Source of the DNA: Eleusine coracana subsp. coracana
Lineage: Eukaryota; Streptophyta; Magnoliopsida; Poales; Poaceae
Direction of reading: 5' to 3'
Length of the DNA: 64,000 nt
Assembly (NCBI GenBank): GCA_032690845.1
Contig: CM064430.1
Coordinates: 6,744,949 to 6,808,948, forward strand
Position numbers and translations under genes: made by a program. Each line of letters opens with the position of its first letter. The first letter of the stretch is position 1. Under the pieces are notes generated by a model. It did no database searches. It was not told the origin of the DNA and saw only the letters and a list, made by a program, of their open reading frames with translations. Positions 34,345 to 48,500 of this stretch are shown one piece after another.

Positions 34345-37300
34345 ATGGTGAAAACTCCACGGTCTCCTGTCACCACAGGTCTGATTTTTAACTAACTAAT
34401 TTATTTGTATTGACTTCAATGTTCAAACAATTTCTGTTATGGCATGCTTAAATCTTCTGTCAATTTTTTGGGATAAGTTGTAATAGATACTATTTCATAT
34501 GAATCTGGTTTTGCATTTTCATGCTAAGATGAGGGGTATAGGAAATATGTATTGAAGGTCCAATTTTGACTTATGTATGGGGATACACCGATCTGTTTCC
34601 TCATTTTTATCATGTTTGCTTCTATCATGTAACCTGGTGGTGATATTTCAATCTTGGCTAATGAACAATGGTTCATATGCTGGTATACATGAGGGAAATG
34701 GTGCCACAAATCAAAAGAAAGAAAGAAAGGGTTAGGGCTACCCTCTGGCACCCCTAGTTCTGCACAGTTGGGGCATAGGTGATGGAAATGGTCAATGGGG
34801 CGTGAAATAGTTGTTTTGATGTCATTTGCTGTCTTGTCACTTTTAATCTCCTCAGGTCGCCTGCTTTCTATTAGTCAGCTAGATCTAGCAACCATGATCA
34901 CCATAAATGTGGAAGGATGGATTTACAGGCTTCAGATGGTGATGGCGATTGTGGCAAAGGCAAGGAAGATCAATTATTGGTGGTGCCGGAACAGCAAGTA
35001 CTAGCCACCTAGTAGTAGTTGGGTTATTTGGTCCGTAGCATGGTGGTTCAACTTTACAATAGTATTTTGTTTTACTTGTTAATGAATGCTCATCCATGCC
35101 ATGTTCAGTTCTTCATTTAACCGATTACTCACTCAAAATGTGAATATTTTCCTACAGGCTAATCAAATCTATTGTTTTGTTTCTTATCTAATGTGACGTG
35201 TGAATGGAAACTTTGAGGCAAGCGTATGCTTCTTTACAAACACCAGTTTCCATATCAAGCCATAACATTCTTCTGCCTTTGGAATACTTAAATATTTTCT
35301 CAGATCTTCTTTAGTTTCAACCAAATTATCCGTCGCATGTGCTTCCTGCTGTTGCAAAGCTCAATGATCATATTGTGCGGTGCATAATGTCCTCAGAATC
35401 TTAGTCTCCTATGTGATATTCTACTCCGCCACATACCTCTACTTTGCCACATATTCAATTGGAGTACACACAATGTCACATCAAAGATAAGGCGGATACA
35501 TCTATAGGTGGGTAAATGTTTTGTATCAAAGGTGTGGGCCTGGAATTTCAGATTCTTGTTCTAGCTAGTTGGAAATGTCGGTATCCCCCCCCCCCCCCCT
35601 CCCTCCTACTTCAGTTTACTGTGATCCTCCTTTTTCTTGCCTCGACTTTTCTCATACTTAGCTCACATAAACTGATTAACCGCCTATGGCCTATAATATA
35701 AGGGTGAGGACAAAAACTATGAAAGCATATGCCATTTCAGCTCACTCTCAATGATAGTGTAATTTTGAAGCATAATCTTCCTATATAGGCCGCTGAATTT
35801 GTTAGGGTAGACCATTTTGCCTTTTGACTTTATTTTTCCCCCTTTTGAACACTGGGAGTCAACTTTTGTTGGGCTTCTGATTTTCTTAGGCCAGGAGGTT
35901 ATGCTGTGGGCACCTTGGTTCGAACCCGGGTGGCGGCCTCCTCAATGGGATGTTGTACCAGCTGAGCTATTGTGTAGTTCTTTCCTTCTTAATTTCACAT
36001 AACCTTTTTGGTATTGGTGAATCCATCATGAGAAACACGAGACATGGTGAATTTGGTAACTACGATGCGAACCTTTGGTTACAGTATATCTATTCACCTT
36101 TCCTTGTTTGGTTGATTAAAACACTAGGGTTCTATGTGGCACTCCTGCTATTTGTATTTTTTTTTTCAGTTTTTGGTTGATAAAATAGTTAAAGGTATAT
36201 TTGTTTTAGTATCTAATAGGAAAATATTCCTAGAAAAAGGTAATGGTTCCACAGCTCAACAATGAAAAATAACCGGGTATGTCTTTTTTTTTTTTGGGTT
36301 TCCTGCTGCTTGTTTGTATGTGAATGCTTGCAACATTATGTATCATCATTAAATTTCTACTCTTGGTGTTAGTTGATTATAGAGATGTGACTTTTTGGCC
36401 TAGTGTGTTTCCATTGAATTAAAATTCAATTAATTTGTATGTTTTAGACTGTTTTGTGTACTATGAAATATGTGAGCTGCATATCATCTGTCAATTTTAA
36501 AACATCACCTCTAATGTAGTTTTACAACCCTTAGTTTTGATTAGGTAACAGAATTACATTTTCGACTGCATTTTTCATCACTGATGTAGATCTGGCAAAG
36601 TTAAGAAAGTTCCATTGTCATTTGTCATTAAACGGTCTTTGGTTTGACTATTTTGTTCTTCCAATTTCTATATGTTTATATTTATCTTTAAGCTATATGA
36701 AGCATTAATAACTTTTTGAGTTGGTTGTGTAAATCTGTGGCATGAATGTAGCATTCAATTGTGAGTTGCGTGATGTCATGTGGGGCACACTTCTACTTGG
36801 CCGTTCTTTCTGTTAATACCAAGATAGCTCTCCTGCATGTTTTAGAAAAATAGAAAGCATTAATAACTGCTTGGACTTACATGGTGAACATTTATTCTGT
36901 TGGTTTAATTGAGTCGGTTACCTATATGTTCCCTTTTTTTGGTTGAATTTGTTTTTGTCTGTGCACAGCGTCTCAGTGTTTGTCTTGAATACTGTATCTT
37001 TCATTATCAGATCTGTCAATATGTTCTGCATTCTAATTTTGTTCCCCATATAGTTGACTGATATGTTGAAAAATGGATTTTCAGGAACAAAAAGGTGCAG
37101 AGCAAAGCCGCAAAAGAAGGGGGAGGAATCAAACATTGAAAACAACAAACTGGAGACTGGATCACAGGATACACCAGAAGAGGTTCATCATGGAGTTGAT
37201 AATGGTAACGGAAAAGCTACCTGCAAGAGACCAAGGCGAGCTGCAGCCTGTTCTGATTTCAAAGAGAAGTCCATTCGTTTGTCTGATAAAACCTCGGTTG

Positions 37301-40300
37301 TCATGGTCAAGAAAAATCGGATGGAGGAAGAGGAAATAGATGCTGTCAATTTGACAAAACTTGAACCAGAAAAGCGGCCGTGCAGGAAGTTGATTGATTT
37401 TGCCTTGCATGACGCTGATGGACATCTACAACCCTTTGAAATGTCAGAAATCAATGACTTCTATATAACAGCTCTTATCATGCCCATGGATGATGATCTA
37501 GAAAAGGAACGTGAAAGAGGAGTACGCTGTGAGGGATTTGGGCGGATTGAAGATTGGGCAATATCTGGCTATGATGAAGGTACTGCCGTAGTCTGGGTGT
37601 CAACAGAACTTGCTGACTATGAATGTGTGAAACCAGCAGGCAGCTACAAATCTTACTTTGACCACTTTTATGAGAAGGCACAGGTGTGTGTTGAAGTTTT
37701 CAAAAAGCTTGCAAGATCAGCTGGTGGGAATCCTGACCAGGGTCTGGAAGAATTACTTGCTAGTGTTGTACGCTCAATTAATGCTATGAATGGAAATAGT
37801 GGAGCAATGAGCAAAGACTTGGTGATCTCCATTGGAGAGTTTGTGTACATTCAACTTGTTGGACTGGATGATTCATCAAGCAATAATGATGAAAAGTTTG
37901 CTACCTTGCCAGTTCTTCTTGCTCTAAGAGATCAGTGCAAATCAAGGGTTAAATCAATCAGGTTTCCATCTGACATCTCAACTGCAAGTCTGAAAATTAA
38001 TGAATTAGCATCTGAAGAGATAACTGAAGATGATGATGGGAAATTAGCTATGTTGCTGCAACAAGAGGAAGAATGGAAAATGAAGAAGAAACAGAGAGGT
38101 AGACGTGGCACACCATCCCAGAAAAATGTCTACATCAAAATTAGTGAAGCTGAGATAGCCAATGACTATCCTCTTCCTGCATACTATAAACCATTTAGCC
38201 AAGAAATGGATGAATATATATTTGATAGTGATGACAGCATATTTTCTGATGATGTGCCAGTGAGAATACTCAATAACTGGGCTCTGTACAATGCTGATTC
38301 CAGGCTTATACCTTTGGAATTGATCCCTATGAAATCAGGAGCTGAAAATGACATAGTTGTCTTTGGGTCTGGTTTCATGAGAGAGGATGATGGCAGTTGT
38401 TGTTCCACTGCCGAGTCTGCAAAATCCTCTTCCTCTAGCAAATCTGACCAACCTGATGCAGGAGTCCCTATTTATTTGAGCCCAATCAAGGAATGGCTTA
38501 TAGAATTTGGTGGCTCAATGATTTGTGTAACCATTCGAACTGACGTGGCCTGGTAAGTACTTCAGTCTCTTTCTTGCAGCTCACTTTCATTATGCAATCT
38601 TAATCCCTACTGTATGCCTTTTGTCACTGAATCATCTCATACTGTTTTGGGAAATTAGTTTCATTCTGTTCCATCTACACTTCATCGAAATTTATGTTTG
38701 ATGTGTGATTTCAGGTACAAACTACGCCAGCCAACAAAACAATATGCTCCTTGGTGTGAGCCCATATTGAAAACAGCAAGGCTCGCTGTTAGTATCATCA
38801 CCATGCTTAAGGAGCAAAGTCGTGCTTCAAAGCTTTCCTTTGTTGATGTCATTAAGAAAGTGGCAGAATTTGACAAAGGGAACCCTGTATTTATATCATC
38901 AAACATTTCACTAGTTGAGAGGTATATTGTTGTACATGGACAGATAATACTTCAGCAGTTTGCTGATTTTCCAGATGAGACCATTCGCCGTAGTGCATTT
39001 GCTACTGGTCTTTTATTGAAGATGGAACAGAGGAGACACACTAAGTTGGTCATGAAGAAAAAAACTCAAGTAATGAGGGGAGAAAATCTAAACCCAAGTG
39101 CAGCAATGGGCCCAGCATCCAGAAGAAAAGTGATGCGTGCAACAACAACCAGGTTGATCAATAGGATATGGAGTGATTACTATGCACACCATTTCCCTGA
39201 AGATTCCAGGGAGGGAGATGGAAATGAAGCAAAAGAAATTGACGAGGAACAGGAAGATAACGAAGACGAGGATGCTGAGGAGGAGGAACAGACTGAAACA
39301 GAGAAGATTTCAAAGACTCCACCCTCAACACGGTCTCGGAAGTGTGTTGCACAAGCAAGTAAAGAAATTAAATGGGAAGGTGAAATATCTGGGAAAACAT
39401 TGTCTGGTGAAGCTTTATACAAATGTGCTCATGTTCGGGACCTCATAATAGCTGTTGGAAAAGCAGTAACACTAGAAGATGATTCAGGAGAAACAGTGAT
39501 ATATTTTGTTGAGTACATGTTTCAGAAACCAAATGGTGCAAAGATGGCTCATGGAAGGATGCTGCTACAGGGTTCACAGACTGTTCTTGGCAATGCTGCA
39601 AACGAGAGGGAGGTTTTCTTAACTAATGATTGTTTAGAATTTGAATTAGATAACATCAAAGAATTAGTGCCTGTCAATATCCACTCAATGCCTTGGGGTC
39701 ACAAGTATAGAAAAGAGAATTCTGAAGCTGATAAAGTTGAGCGGGCCAAAGCAGAAGAGAGGAAAAAGAAGGGCCTGCCAATGGAATACTTCTGTAAAAG
39801 CTTATACTGGCCAGAGAAGGGTGCTTTCTTCTCCCTGCCTCATGATAAGTTAGGGCTTGGTACTGGTGTTTGTAGCTCTTGTGATAACAGCGAGACAGAT
39901 TATGATGTACTGAAAGTGCTCTCCAAAACCAGCTTCATCTACAGAAAGGTTACATACAACGTCAATGACTTTATATATGTTAGGCCTGATTTTTTCTCCC
40001 AAGATGAGGATCGAGCAACCTTCAAGGCTGGCAGAAATGTGGGCCTAAAGCCATATGCAGTTTGCCATCTACTGGCCATCCATGATGCAGCTGGATCTAA
40101 AAAACTCAATCCAGCATCAACAAAAGTCAGTGCTAGAAGATTTTACAGGCCAGACGACATTTCATCAGCTAAAGCTTATGCATCGGACATCAGAGAGGTA
40201 TTCTTGCTTTTCCATTTCTTTATATTGTACATATCTTATTCATAAACATCATTTTCAGTTTATATATTCAGATTGATTCCTGCTAAACTTGATTTTCTTG

Positions 40301-42677
40301 ACTCAGGTATACTATAGTGAAGATACTATTGATGTGCCTGTTGACATGATAGAAGGAAAATGTGAGGTCCGGAAGAAGATTGATCTCTCAAATTCAGACC
40401 TTCCAGGCATAGTTGAACATGTATTTTTCTGTGAACATTTATATGATCCTGCAACTGGAGCTCTCAAGCAGGTTGGTTATAGTGAAGTTGTTTTGAATCA
40501 GGAAGTACTACTTTGGATAATTGACTGAATGTGTTGTATATCTTGAGCAGTTACCTTCAAATGTCAAGTTTATGTCTATGTTGCAAAAGGCAACTGGTGC
40601 TTTGAAAAAGAACAAAGGCAAGCAAATCTGTGACAGTGATCAGGTAGATTCAAGTAAATGGTTGGAGGTGCCCAAAGAAAACCGTCTAGCAACACTTGAC
40701 ATTTTCGCTGGCTGTGGAGGTTTATCAGAGGGACTGCAGCAAGCTGGTATGTATTGTTAGTTTGCTCTTAGTAACTCTGCTTAACACAATGTGATGACCT
40801 TCAAACATATCCACAATGTGATGACCTTCAAACATATCCATTTTTTTTTCCTCATTGTTCAATTTTGTAGGCGTATCTTTTACAAAATGGGCAATTGAAT
40901 ATGAAGAGCCAGCTGGTGAAGCATTCAACAAAAATCATCCAGAGGCTGTGGTTTTCATAGATAACTGCAATGTGATTCTGAAGTAAGTGGAATTTGTTTG
41001 ATTTGGGCATTTTTCTTTTCTGTTGCTAGATCTAATCAGTACTCATTTGTGATTATGCAGGGCAATTATGGACAAATGTGGGGACACTGATGATTGCATT
41101 TCAACTTCTGAAGCTGCTGAACAAGCAGCAAAACTTGCTGCAGAGAACATTAATAACCTTCCAGTTCCTGGTGAGGTAGAATTCATAAATGGTGGCCCCC
41201 CTTGTCAGGTATATTATCTTTTTTATATCTAAGCAAAAAAAAAAACTTGTCAGGTGTTCAATCTTGTGGATCAATTGCTTGACTTTTGTATATCCTTTTG
41301 TTTCAGGGCTTTTCTGGGATGAACAGATTTAACCAAAGCCCATGGAGTAAAGTGCAGTGTGAGATGATTCTAGCATTCCTCTCATTTGCAGAATATTTCC
41401 GCCCCAGATTCTTTCTTTTGGAAAATGTCAGGAACTTTGTTTCATTCAACAAAGGACAGACCTTCCGATTAGCAGTCGCTTCTCTTCTGGAGATGGGATA
41501 CCAGGTGCTAATTCTTTGCATTCATTGACTAGTGAAGATTTGTTCTAACATTTGCTTCAAAGTTTGAATATATACTCAAATTTTACCTTTTATTTAGGTG
41601 CGATTTGGAATTTTAGAAGCTGGGACTTTTGGTGTTGCTCAGTCCAGGAAGAGGGCATTTATCTGGGCTGCTGCTCCTGGAGAGATTCTTCCTGATTGGC
41701 CGGAGCCAATGCATGTGTTTGCTAGCCCTGAGTTGAAAATAACACTGCCTGATGGCCAATACTATGCAGCTGCGAGAAGCACTGCTGGTGGGGCACCTTT
41801 CCGTGCTATAACTGTTAGAGATACAATTGGGGATCTGCCTAAAGTTGAAAATGGTGCCAGTAAACTTACGCTAGAGGTGATTTCTGCTCCAACCCATCCA
41901 TCTTTTCTCTCTGATTTATATGCATATGCTAAATGAGTTTCTTTCCTAATGTAGTACGGTGGCGAGCCGGTTTCTTGGTTCCAGAAGAAGATTAGAGGGA
42001 ATATGATGGCATTGAATGACCACATATCTAAGGAGATGAATGAACTGAATCTCATAAGGTGCCAACACATTCCAAAGCGACCAGGTTGTGACTGGCATGA
42101 CTTACCAGATGAGAAGGTAATTTTCTGAACCCTGTTGCCACATTTCTACTATTTCTGTTGTTTTACGCCTTCCTGCAGTCCATAGAGTACTAAACCCTCA
42201 CGCTGTGCACAGGTGAAACTGTCAAATGGGCAGATGGTGGACCTAATCCCGTGGTGCTTGCCCAACACAGCCAAGAGGCACAACCAGTGGAAAGGGCTGT
42301 ATGGGAGGCTAGACTGGGAGGGCAACTTTCCCACATCTGTGACAGATCCCCAGCCAATGGGCAAAGTCGGTATGTGCTTCCACCCTGACCAGGACAGGAT
42401 CATCACTGTGCGTGAATGTGCCCGGTCTCAGGTAAGATGCATTACACATACTACATCCCCTTTGAACAAATTACTCATGATCACCTAATGTTTAACACAT
42501 TTCAATCTGTGCGTACAGGGCTTCCCTGATAGCTACGAGTTTGCGGGCAACATACAGAACAAGCACCGGCAGATTGGTAATGCTGTCCCACCACCTCTCG
42601 CCTTCGCGCTTGGGAGGAAGCTGAAGGAAGCTGTTGACGCCAAGGGCCGTGACACTGGCCTGATTGGTACTGCATGA
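34345..42677 (+). CDS. MET1: DNA (cytosine-5)-methyltransferase MET1-type (1540 aa)
   Basis: Twelve coding exons join in frame: 34345-34378, 37085-38552, 38715-40197, 40307-40471, 40551-40746, 40871-40982, 41061-41208, 41307-41504, 41598-41876, 41955-42116, 42213-42431 and 42519-42677 (4623 nt). The start MVKTPRSPVTTG is encoded by a 34-nt exon far upstream and matches the N-terminus of grass MET1. Domain order is as in plant DNMT1 homologues: RFTS at about 109-240, a second RFTS at about 350-530, an acidic linker near 675-695, BAH domains at about 740-855 and 905-1050, then the catalytic domain from LDIFAGCGG (about 1095). Catalytic Cys1201 sits in GGPPCQ, Glu1241 in ENV, and motif VIII QSRKR begins near 1283. 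No CXXC zinc finger is seen, as expected for plants. The enzyme copies CG methylation to new strands after replication. No stop, frameshift or missing motif was found. Grasses often have two MET1 paralogues, and I cannot say which this is. Confidence 0.97.
35585..35599. repeat. Poly-C tract in MET1 intron
   Basis: Fifteen C in a row within the 2.7-kb intron after the first coding exon. Confidence 0.85.
35830..35985 (-). mobile_element. Candidate tRNA-derived SINE in a MET1 intron
   Basis: On the - strand a pol III A box (TAGCTCAGCTGGT, 35957-35969) is followed about 30 nt later by a B box (GGGTTCGAACC, 35917-35927) and then by an A-rich stretch (GGGGGAAAAATAAAG near 35831-35845). The arms around the boxes do not fold into a full tRNA, so a SINE is more likely than a tRNA gene. 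No target duplication was found, and the borders are estimates. Confidence 0.5.
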
Positions 42678-43330
42678 GCAAAGCATTCCTCCTATAGCTG
42701 TCCTTTCTTCCTAAGGAAGAGCAGAACAGCTTACTTTCTGATTCCGCGCAGGTAGCATTGCAGCTCGCCTGTAATCTGTGTGCAAACTATTGTAACTCTG
42801 CCGGTTTATCCTTAAGTCATGTGAATCCCATGAGTGTAAATTTAGAGAAGTGCTGATTGGCACCCAGATTCTGGGTTGTGGTTGTATTATATGCGTAATT
42901 GATTTTCCTTCGTCTTAAAGAATATGAGAAATTTTAGTGGCTATTGGTTGCCTTATGCTCATGAGCTCCATGGTATTTCAGGAAATGTATTGTAGCATAT
43001 CTTACGACGGAGTTAGTTTGGGCACAATAGCTAGGTGTAATATTAGAAGAAGTCATTTTAAGCTCCTTTAACTATTGTAGAAGTTCGGTTTTCCTCAATG
43101 ATAAAATTGGGTATTTGTGCTTAAATTGCCAAACTGTTTGTTTTTCCTCACATAGCTGTTTTTGATAGTGGTTTTGTTCATGTGGTGCACATGTAGCAGT
43201 GAGAGACATTTTAATGTCATGTCATTGTTTTCACAATAATAAAATTAAAATTATATGTTTTGGATGTCTAAAAATTATGAGATTTTTTTTATATTTTAAG
43301 GTTAGTCTATGGGCAAATTGTTTTTATTTC
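42678..43330. other. 3' flank of MET1
   Basis: The first part is presumably the MET1 3' UTR. The remainder is AT-rich with no gene recognised. Confidence 0.45.
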
Positions 43331-44127
43331 AAAAGAGTAATATGCACCGTAGGTCCCTAAATTATTTAGAAATATTTATTTAGGTACATGATCTCTCAAA
43401 CTTACTATTTGGGGTGTTTAGATCAACAAACTTTATAGTGACTTTATGGATCTATGATCGATTTATTTTGGGTCAACTAGGTTCACATTGTTGCCTAGCT
43501 GCTCTCCATGTGTGACCCAACATTTGCAAAACCACTCTCTAAGCAAGTGCCGCTGAAACTACATGACAACGCTAGCTAGCAGCTGATGCACTTTGTCCGT
43601 AGTAGCCTCACTCTCCCTATCACGGCCCGGGCCCGTCGATCGCAGCATGCCTTTCTACACGCTAGTCGATGACAACAACAGTGAGAAGAGTACCATGCAT
43701 GAAAGGCACGTCGTTGTCACAGGTAAAGGACATGTTGTTGTTGTGGGTAATGAGTAATGAGTGCGGGAAGTCAAGTCTGCAATAAGGAGAGCGAGGCTGA
43801 TTGGGAAGGTGAGGCCACGACAGGCATAGCGCAACTGCTACTATCTGGCATTGTTGTGTAGCCTTGACAGTGGTTGCATGGAGAGTGGTTGTGCAGTGAT
43901 GATGTGTGCGTAGAGAGCTATTGTGCTGCATGGAGAGTGATTGGACATTATGGATCTAATTGACATAATATAAATAGATTATGGATCTAGAGTCACTATA
44001 AAATTTGTAGATCTAGATGACCATCGGAGAATAATTTAGAGGCTCAAATGGTCATTTTGAGAGTTTATGTACCTATATGACCGTTATTAAATAGTTTAGA
44101 ACCTATGATACATTTCACTTTTAAAAA
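43331..44127. repeat. Foldback inverted-repeat element
   Basis: The left arm (about 43333-43480) and the right arm (about 43950-44127) are imperfect reverse complements. Shared pieces include TTTATAGTGACT, GATCTA and ATAGGTACAT-like blocks in mirrored order. About 450 bp of unrelated, GC-richer sequence lies between the arms. It looks like a non-autonomous foldback or Mutator-like element; no target duplication could be fixed. Confidence 0.65.
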
Positions 44128-45558
44128 AATATATATGGATATTTGAATTAAAATTTATAAAATATGATATTATTATATTGTAATATAATTGATTTTTACA
44201 CATCAATTTATTTAAAAGGTTTCATTATTAATTCTATTGAATTCATATGTAGCACCGCTCATAACTCAAACATGATTCCTTTGGTTCATATAAAATGGTT
44301 TTAAAGTGTAAATTAGGATTGATAGTCAAATATGTGATAATCCATAATTAGATTTAAAGATGGAAAATATTTAATACAATAATATTAATAAATTCTTATG
44401 ATTTTTTACTTTTGAGTATATATTTTTGAAAATTTTAATAGGAAAACGATGACATAATATTAAAATTGTGTCTCATGCTGTCATATGTGTGTCACGTGAA
44501 GAAAACCATCATAAAAAATTACCATAGGAGGAAAAGCAAACAATTTTGACAATTTAAAGAGCATGAATAGCCGATTTTGTAATTGAGGGAGTAAACTTCT
44601 GCAATAGTTGAAAAGGAGGTTAAAAGTACATTTTGCAATCTTATATCCAAGAAGCAACAAGAAACTGCGTGGAGTGGAAAATTATCTCTGCACACAAATT
44701 TTGGCTTGTCAGTTTTAATAACTTTTTCCTACCAAAATTCCTATACAGATGTGGTACAATCCGTGCGTTATGCGCCCTCCTGCGGCAATCGTGTTGCACA
44801 TGCAAATTAACACCAAAAGTCATAATCATCGGCATATTTTATTCAAACGTACGAGTGAAGCAACAAGAATGAGCACTTCACTCCACATCGACACATACAC
44901 ACTGATGGAAAGTGACACATAAATCACACCACACTACACAGGAGACAGGAGCACAGCAATTAGCAGAAGCTGATCGGAGAAGGATTCAGCTGCTGGCGAA
45001 CTGAATGCTGGCTCTGCTCTTTATTTCAATACTGCTAGCTCCAAACAGAGCACAGACGCATATGTCTGTATCCCACCATCTTCTCCAACAAGATGGCAAG
45101 ATATACAACTCATCACTTCCAATCTGAGGAAATCTAATGATGGATGAACGCCTAGACCGGTCAAGGAAAGCCGACGATCGAACCCAAGCAAACCAAACTG
45201 ATGCCGATGCAGACAATACAGGCGCACAGACACAAGTGCAAGCGTGCATCCGTGTCGCTATTCTCAAGCACACACAAACCAAACCAATCATGCGGAAGCA
45301 AACTAGAAGTAGAAGTAGCAGCCGACGAAGTCGAAGCAGAGAAACCAACAGGCTGAGCCACATATCCCAGCCAGTCACGCTGCGTGCAGTACAATGAATG
45401 GCCGGGATCCCTTAATTACCTGCAGGACACGAGAAAATTCTAATCATGTGAGCCAATCAACGCCTGTATAACCAAACATCCAACTCCGACTACATGCTAT
45501 GTGAAATCAGTATAAAACTATATAAATAGCATAAGGAGAAAGAAGAAGGGGGGTTGGT
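44128..45558. other. No gene recognised; right part probably 3' UTR of the NLR-like gene
   Basis: 44130-44600 is very AT-rich. 44880-45558 lies directly downstream of the NLR-like stop codon and may hold its 3' UTR. The frames on both strands at 44986-45397 have no recognisable content. Confidence 0.4.
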
Positions 45559-48500
45559 TCACCTGAGCACGGAGCCTCTGAGCTGTGTGGTCTTGTGGTA
45601 TTTGGAGTGGATCGGCCTGTAGAGTTTCTTCTGCGACTTATCCTCCCACTTCAGGTCATCCCACCATTCCTTCTCACAGTAGCACTGTACTGCATTCTTG
45701 ACGATCGGAAGGCACTTGAGGCTCCAGCAGCCCCTGACAATCACAGTCTTGAGTTCGGGCGCGTACATCCTGAGCCTAGGGTCGCAGATACCATGTAGCA
45801 TAGGGAGCTCGTGCAGGTGGATACGCTTTAGTTTGGGAAAGCCCACTGTTAGACTAATAAAAAAACCGAGCATCGTTCGCCTGTAAAGATGGAATATCTC
45901 CAACAGATCACCACACCACATGATCTCGAGGGTCTCTAGCAATTGAAAACCAAATTCGGTCCGGAAAAACTTCTCTAAAGGGAATACATGTATAAGCCTG
46001 GGGCAAAAATCTAAGTGCACAGTTGTAAGGTTGTCAAACATCTGTTTGGAATTTTTATGGTATTTGCAGATATAGCATGCCTTCAGGAGCTGTGACCCCC
46101 AGAATGTTCTCAGGTAGTACTTCAAATTTCTACCAATTGTATGCTCAGGACCGAAGACGCACTTCATTTCGGGACACTTTTCGATTCTGCACCACTCTAG
46201 AGCAAACCATCCTGAACCGTAGGACACACATGAAGGGAGAATAGTGATGGACATGCTACCTCGCACATGCAGGATCTTAGCACAGGCAACTACAAAATCT
46301 GGTACGGTAATACTGCCAGCTTGTTCATTACCTTGCTGGTCTGGTATGTGCATGTAGCAGCTCTCTTTTGGAAGATGGGGAGTATCTGGACAAGGCCACA
46401 TCCACATGTTTACTGGAGAATCACCATCGTCTGTCTCATTAGGGGGCTGCAGGATTACTGGCTTTTGTTGCAGATCATTGCTCTTGATGATTTTTTCAGT
46501 TTTGCTATCACCAGAAGCAACGGTAGGCGAGGAAATCTCCACGTACATCTTGCGGGAAGAATTGGTAGGATACACTGGCTCAAGTGAAACAAGGAGTCTT
46601 GTATCCCTTACAGAAATGTACCAATCAAATTCACTGGCCGATTGATTGCTGCCATGCAGACCCGCTATTGCTATGGACGACGACGATGTTCCTGTAGCAC
46701 CAAAACTACTGTCTTGCATGGTGTCAATGCACAACTTACACATGTTTGATTTCCTCTTGTTTTCTGGTGGCCACGTGATTGCGCAAAGCTTCTTGCAGTG
46801 AAGCAGGTAGAGCTCATCAAGGTCCTCGATTGTTGTTGTAGTGAGATCTAGTGTTTTCACTGCTGTGCTTGATATGTCTAGGATGCGAAGTTTCTTATGG
46901 TCTCCGCTCAATAATATGTCCTCCAGTTTAGTACATCCCGTTAAAATGATCTTTTCTAACCCATAACTGCTGTCAATAACGACCTTCTCAAGGAAGCTGC
47001 TGCTCTTGCCTACTGCCTCTGGCCCGTAAATGCTCATTTTGGGATCCCTGATCACGTTACCTGAAAAGTCAAGAAGTTGCATCCTGTTCATCTCCGAGAA
47101 CAAGTCAATTTTGGTGCAACTACAGCGAAGAGTAGAGTTTGTTACTCGGAGCTTGCGAACATTAGGCAATCGTCCCTGCAGCTGCCCTATGTCCCACTCC
47201 TGAGCTCCTACCACATTCAACTCCCTAAGCTGAATCATTAGACTGGTCATCTTTGCGGACAAGATATGGTTGCAGCCTTTAGTGTAGCGTACATCAAGCA
47301 CCCACAGCCTCCGGAAGCACAGACTAATGTCCTCCTCCTCCTTTTCTGATCCATCTGATGTGTTGACTTGGCAATTGTCAAGCCACAGAAACCTAAGGTT
47401 ATTGTGGCAGCAGAGGAATGGGGGTGACGGGAAATTAAAGGTGCATCGCGAGAGCTTGAGAACACGAAGCTTGTCCAAGTAGTGTTGGAACATGTCTCTG
47501 TTATGAATAGCTTCAGAAGAAATCTGAGTAAACCCATAGGTCGGTGAAGTCCAATACGGCTTGCTCTCGACAAACCTTGTTAAGGGAGACGAGGGAACAT
47601 ATTGATGGTAATCCACATCAAACTGCATCTCACGCTGCAGAGCGTCAGCAGTTGTCCACAATCCATCATCGTATTCATCTATGCCAACATCTCTCGCTCC
47701 CAATTGTAACTGCTTTATAATGCCATCACATATCCAATAATTTGAGCCATGGGTTGTTAAATCATAATTAATAGACTGATGGCCTCTAGAACACAACTCC
47801 GACATGTACAAGAAGCATCCAGCCACTTGTTCAGCATGATCGACGATGGTGCTATAAGGACCTCTATTAGTCTTATATGCCATAAATACTTCCTCAGCCT
47901 CTTCGCGTATAAGATAGGGCCAGAGCTGCTCTTGCGTGGAATTTCCTGCAACCGCCAAGATAAAAGCATCAGTTCTTCCTGTGCTCTTCATGGCATTGTC
48001 AACTTTCACTCGAGGCTTGAACCGGTACCTTCCTTGGAATGTCCACAATACCTTGCTGGTTGAGAATCCGGACAGAAAGAATCCACAACAATCGGCCAGA
48101 TCGATCTCCTCACTGCTCCCATTGTGGAATATCACTAAAAATATGCGGTTCAACTTTTGCATGTGTTGATACATCAGTCTAGTAACCTGTCCCAATTCTG
48201 CTCGGGAGTTACGGGCCACCCCACGGTAATCGTCCTCTTTATCTTGTTTGTCAAACATCTCCATCACTTCAGCCGGAACCTCTAGCTGCTCTGCGACAAC
48301 CCTCTGAAGTGCTCTCCTGCTCTCCCACTTGGAGCAGTCAATATGCATGACCTGCTCGAATTCCATTTCCGCCAAGACACTGTCCCGAGTTGAAGCTGAA
48401 GTGAGAAGCCGGGCTACGGCTTGGAGGACAGCGGATGCTCCCAGCCCGTCCCAACCATCGAAGTAGATGACATTGTTTCTGCTGCTAGCATTTCTGAAAG

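Noticed and set aside
35880..35985. A functional tRNA gene
   Set aside because: A and B boxes are present, but the acceptor and T stems do not pair, so a SINE is more likely.
37054..37084. Start of MET1 at the beginning of the long frame near 37054
   Set aside because: There is no ATG there; a good acceptor at 37083-37084 joins in frame to a 34-nt exon with ATG at 34345 that encodes the conserved MVKTPRSPVTTG start.
44986..45397. Frames of 77-130 codons downstream of the NLR-like gene
   Set aside because: Opposed overlapping frames with no domain; they are likely 3' UTR sequence.
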